In this document: positions 5,828-6,398 of the stretch, piece by piece
How positions within the stretch are numbered: position 1 is the first letter of the stretch
Layout of the letters: the number at the start of each line of letters is the position of its first letter
Source: Thermococcus sp.
GTDB lineage: Archaea > Methanobacteriota_B > Thermococci > Thermococcales > Thermococcaceae
Reading direction: 5' to 3'
DNA length: 6,398 nt
NCBI GenBank assembly: GCA_027035445.1
Contig: JALVUT010000380.1
Span: forward strand, 1-6,398
Notes under the pieces: model-generated
The model's database searches: none
Told to the model about the DNA's origin: nothing
The model's input: the letters and a program-made list of their open reading frames with translations, nothing else
Translations under genes and position numbers: made by a program

Positions 5828-6398
5828 ATGATTGAAAAATATAAAGTTAGACGCGTGAAGAGTGGCATTCCTGGCTTTGATGAGCTCGTAGAGGGTGGGT
5901 TTCCCAGGGGTACTACGGTTCTCGTAACAGGCCCTACTGGCAGTGGAAAGACGACGTTTGGTGCTCAGTTCGTGTATAAAGGTGCGGAGGAGCATGATGA
6001 GCATGGTGTGATAGTAACACTTGAAGAGCGCGCCCAGGATCTCAGGCGTGAAATGAGGACGTTTGGATGGGATCTCGAACGCTACGAGAAGGAGGGTAAG
6101 ATAGCGATAATAGACGGTGTAAGTGCGGTTGCAGGCCTGCCTTCTGAGGAGCAGTTCGTTCTTGAGGGGAACTTAAATCCCGAAGATTTTTTGAGGTACG
6201 TCTACCGTGTTGTGAAATCGATAGAGGCAAAAAGGCTCGTTATAGATTCTGTTCCCTCGATCGCGTTCCGGTTAAGGGAGGAGCGGGATATCCGTAAGGT
6301 GCTGCTCCAGCTTAACACGATCCTCCTTGAGATGGGGGTAACCTCAATCCTAACAACTGAAGCACCCGATCCAATGCAGGGTAGAATAAGCAGGTACG
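5828..6398 (+). CDS. KaiC/RadA-like RecA-superfamily ATPase (cut by window end)
   Basis: A RecA-fold ATPase of the KaiC/GvpD/RAD55 group (COG0467 type). The first 190 residues are visible. The start SGIPGFDELVEGGFPRG (12-28) is the usual KaiC-domain opening. Walker A is GPTGSGKTT at 35-43, the glutamate pair thought to activate water is E66-E67 in VTLEERAQDLR, and Walker B is RLVIDS at 136-141. No key residue of these motifs is missing. The family usually has one domain of about 230-260 residues in Thermococcales, so most of it is probably here; whether a second domain follows cannot be seen. GGTGATC at 5818-5824 supports the start. It is divergent from priL with 132 bp between starts. Cellular targets of these archaeal KaiC-like proteins are mostly unknown; signalling or DNA-linked roles have been proposed. 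It does not show the clock KaiC double-domain arrangement in the visible part. Confidence 0.93.
   Translation, partial: MIEKYKVRRVKSGIPGFDELVEGGFPRGTTVLVTGPTGSGKTTFGAQFVYKGAEEHDEHGVIVTLEERAQDLRREMRTFGWDLERYEKEGKIAIIDGVSAVAGLPSEEQFVLEGNLNPEDFLRYVYRVVKSIEAKRLVIDSVPSIAFRLREERDIRKVLLQLNTILLEMGVTSILTTEAPDPMQGRISRY

Noticed and set aside
5696..6004. Upstream extension of the priL frame by 103 codons
   Set aside because: It would overlap the start of the divergent KaiC-like gene and the promoter region. The ATG at 5695 has a good GGTGAGG site and gives the family's normal length.

Overview
The window looks like chromosomal DNA of a hyperthermophilic euryarchaeon of the order Thermococcales (Thermococcus, Pyrococcus or Palaeococcus type). 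The evidence is an archaeal type A RNase P RNA, the two-subunit archaeal primase in the order priL-priS, an archaea-specific DUF61/UPF0216 protein, a KaiC/RadA-like ATPase, promoters of the TTTAAATA type with purine-rich upstream elements, and GGTG-type ribosome binding sites just before the starts. The genus is inferred; no search was run.

Left part. The 5' end of a glutamine synthetase gene (glnA, minus strand, 1-349) leaves the window on the left. A 220-bp divergent control region (350-569) separates it from a plus-strand cluster. The control region holds a perfect 9-bp inverted repeat with a 5-bp spacer (412-434) that covers a candidate BRE/TATA for glnA, and a clear TATA box (488-495) for the rightward cluster. 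The cluster has three genes: a DUF61 protein (570-977), a 90-residue protein with three membrane segments (984-1256), and a 541-residue secreted, membrane-anchored, probably glycosylated surface protein with a strongly basic cytoplasmic tail (1298-2923).

Middle part. The RNase P RNA gene (about 2994-3312, plus strand) follows with its own TATA-like element. A perfect 12-bp P1 helix fixes its ends. The two conserved P4 strands and a kink-turn/kink-loop-like element that could bind L7Ae are visible. About 130 bp without a gene separate it from the convergent primase operon.

Right part. priL (4475-5695) and priS (3442-4482) lie on the minus strand, overlap by 8 bp and together encode the replicative primase. 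A short divergent promoter region (5696-5827) separates priL from a KaiC-like ATPase gene (5828 onward, plus strand) that is cut by the right end of the window.

Most of the window is core housekeeping: nitrogen assimilation, tRNA 5' processing and replication priming. The parts with no known function are the DUF61/small membrane protein/surface protein cluster and the two palindromic divergent control regions. I see no mobile element, CRISPR array, tRNA or defence system.
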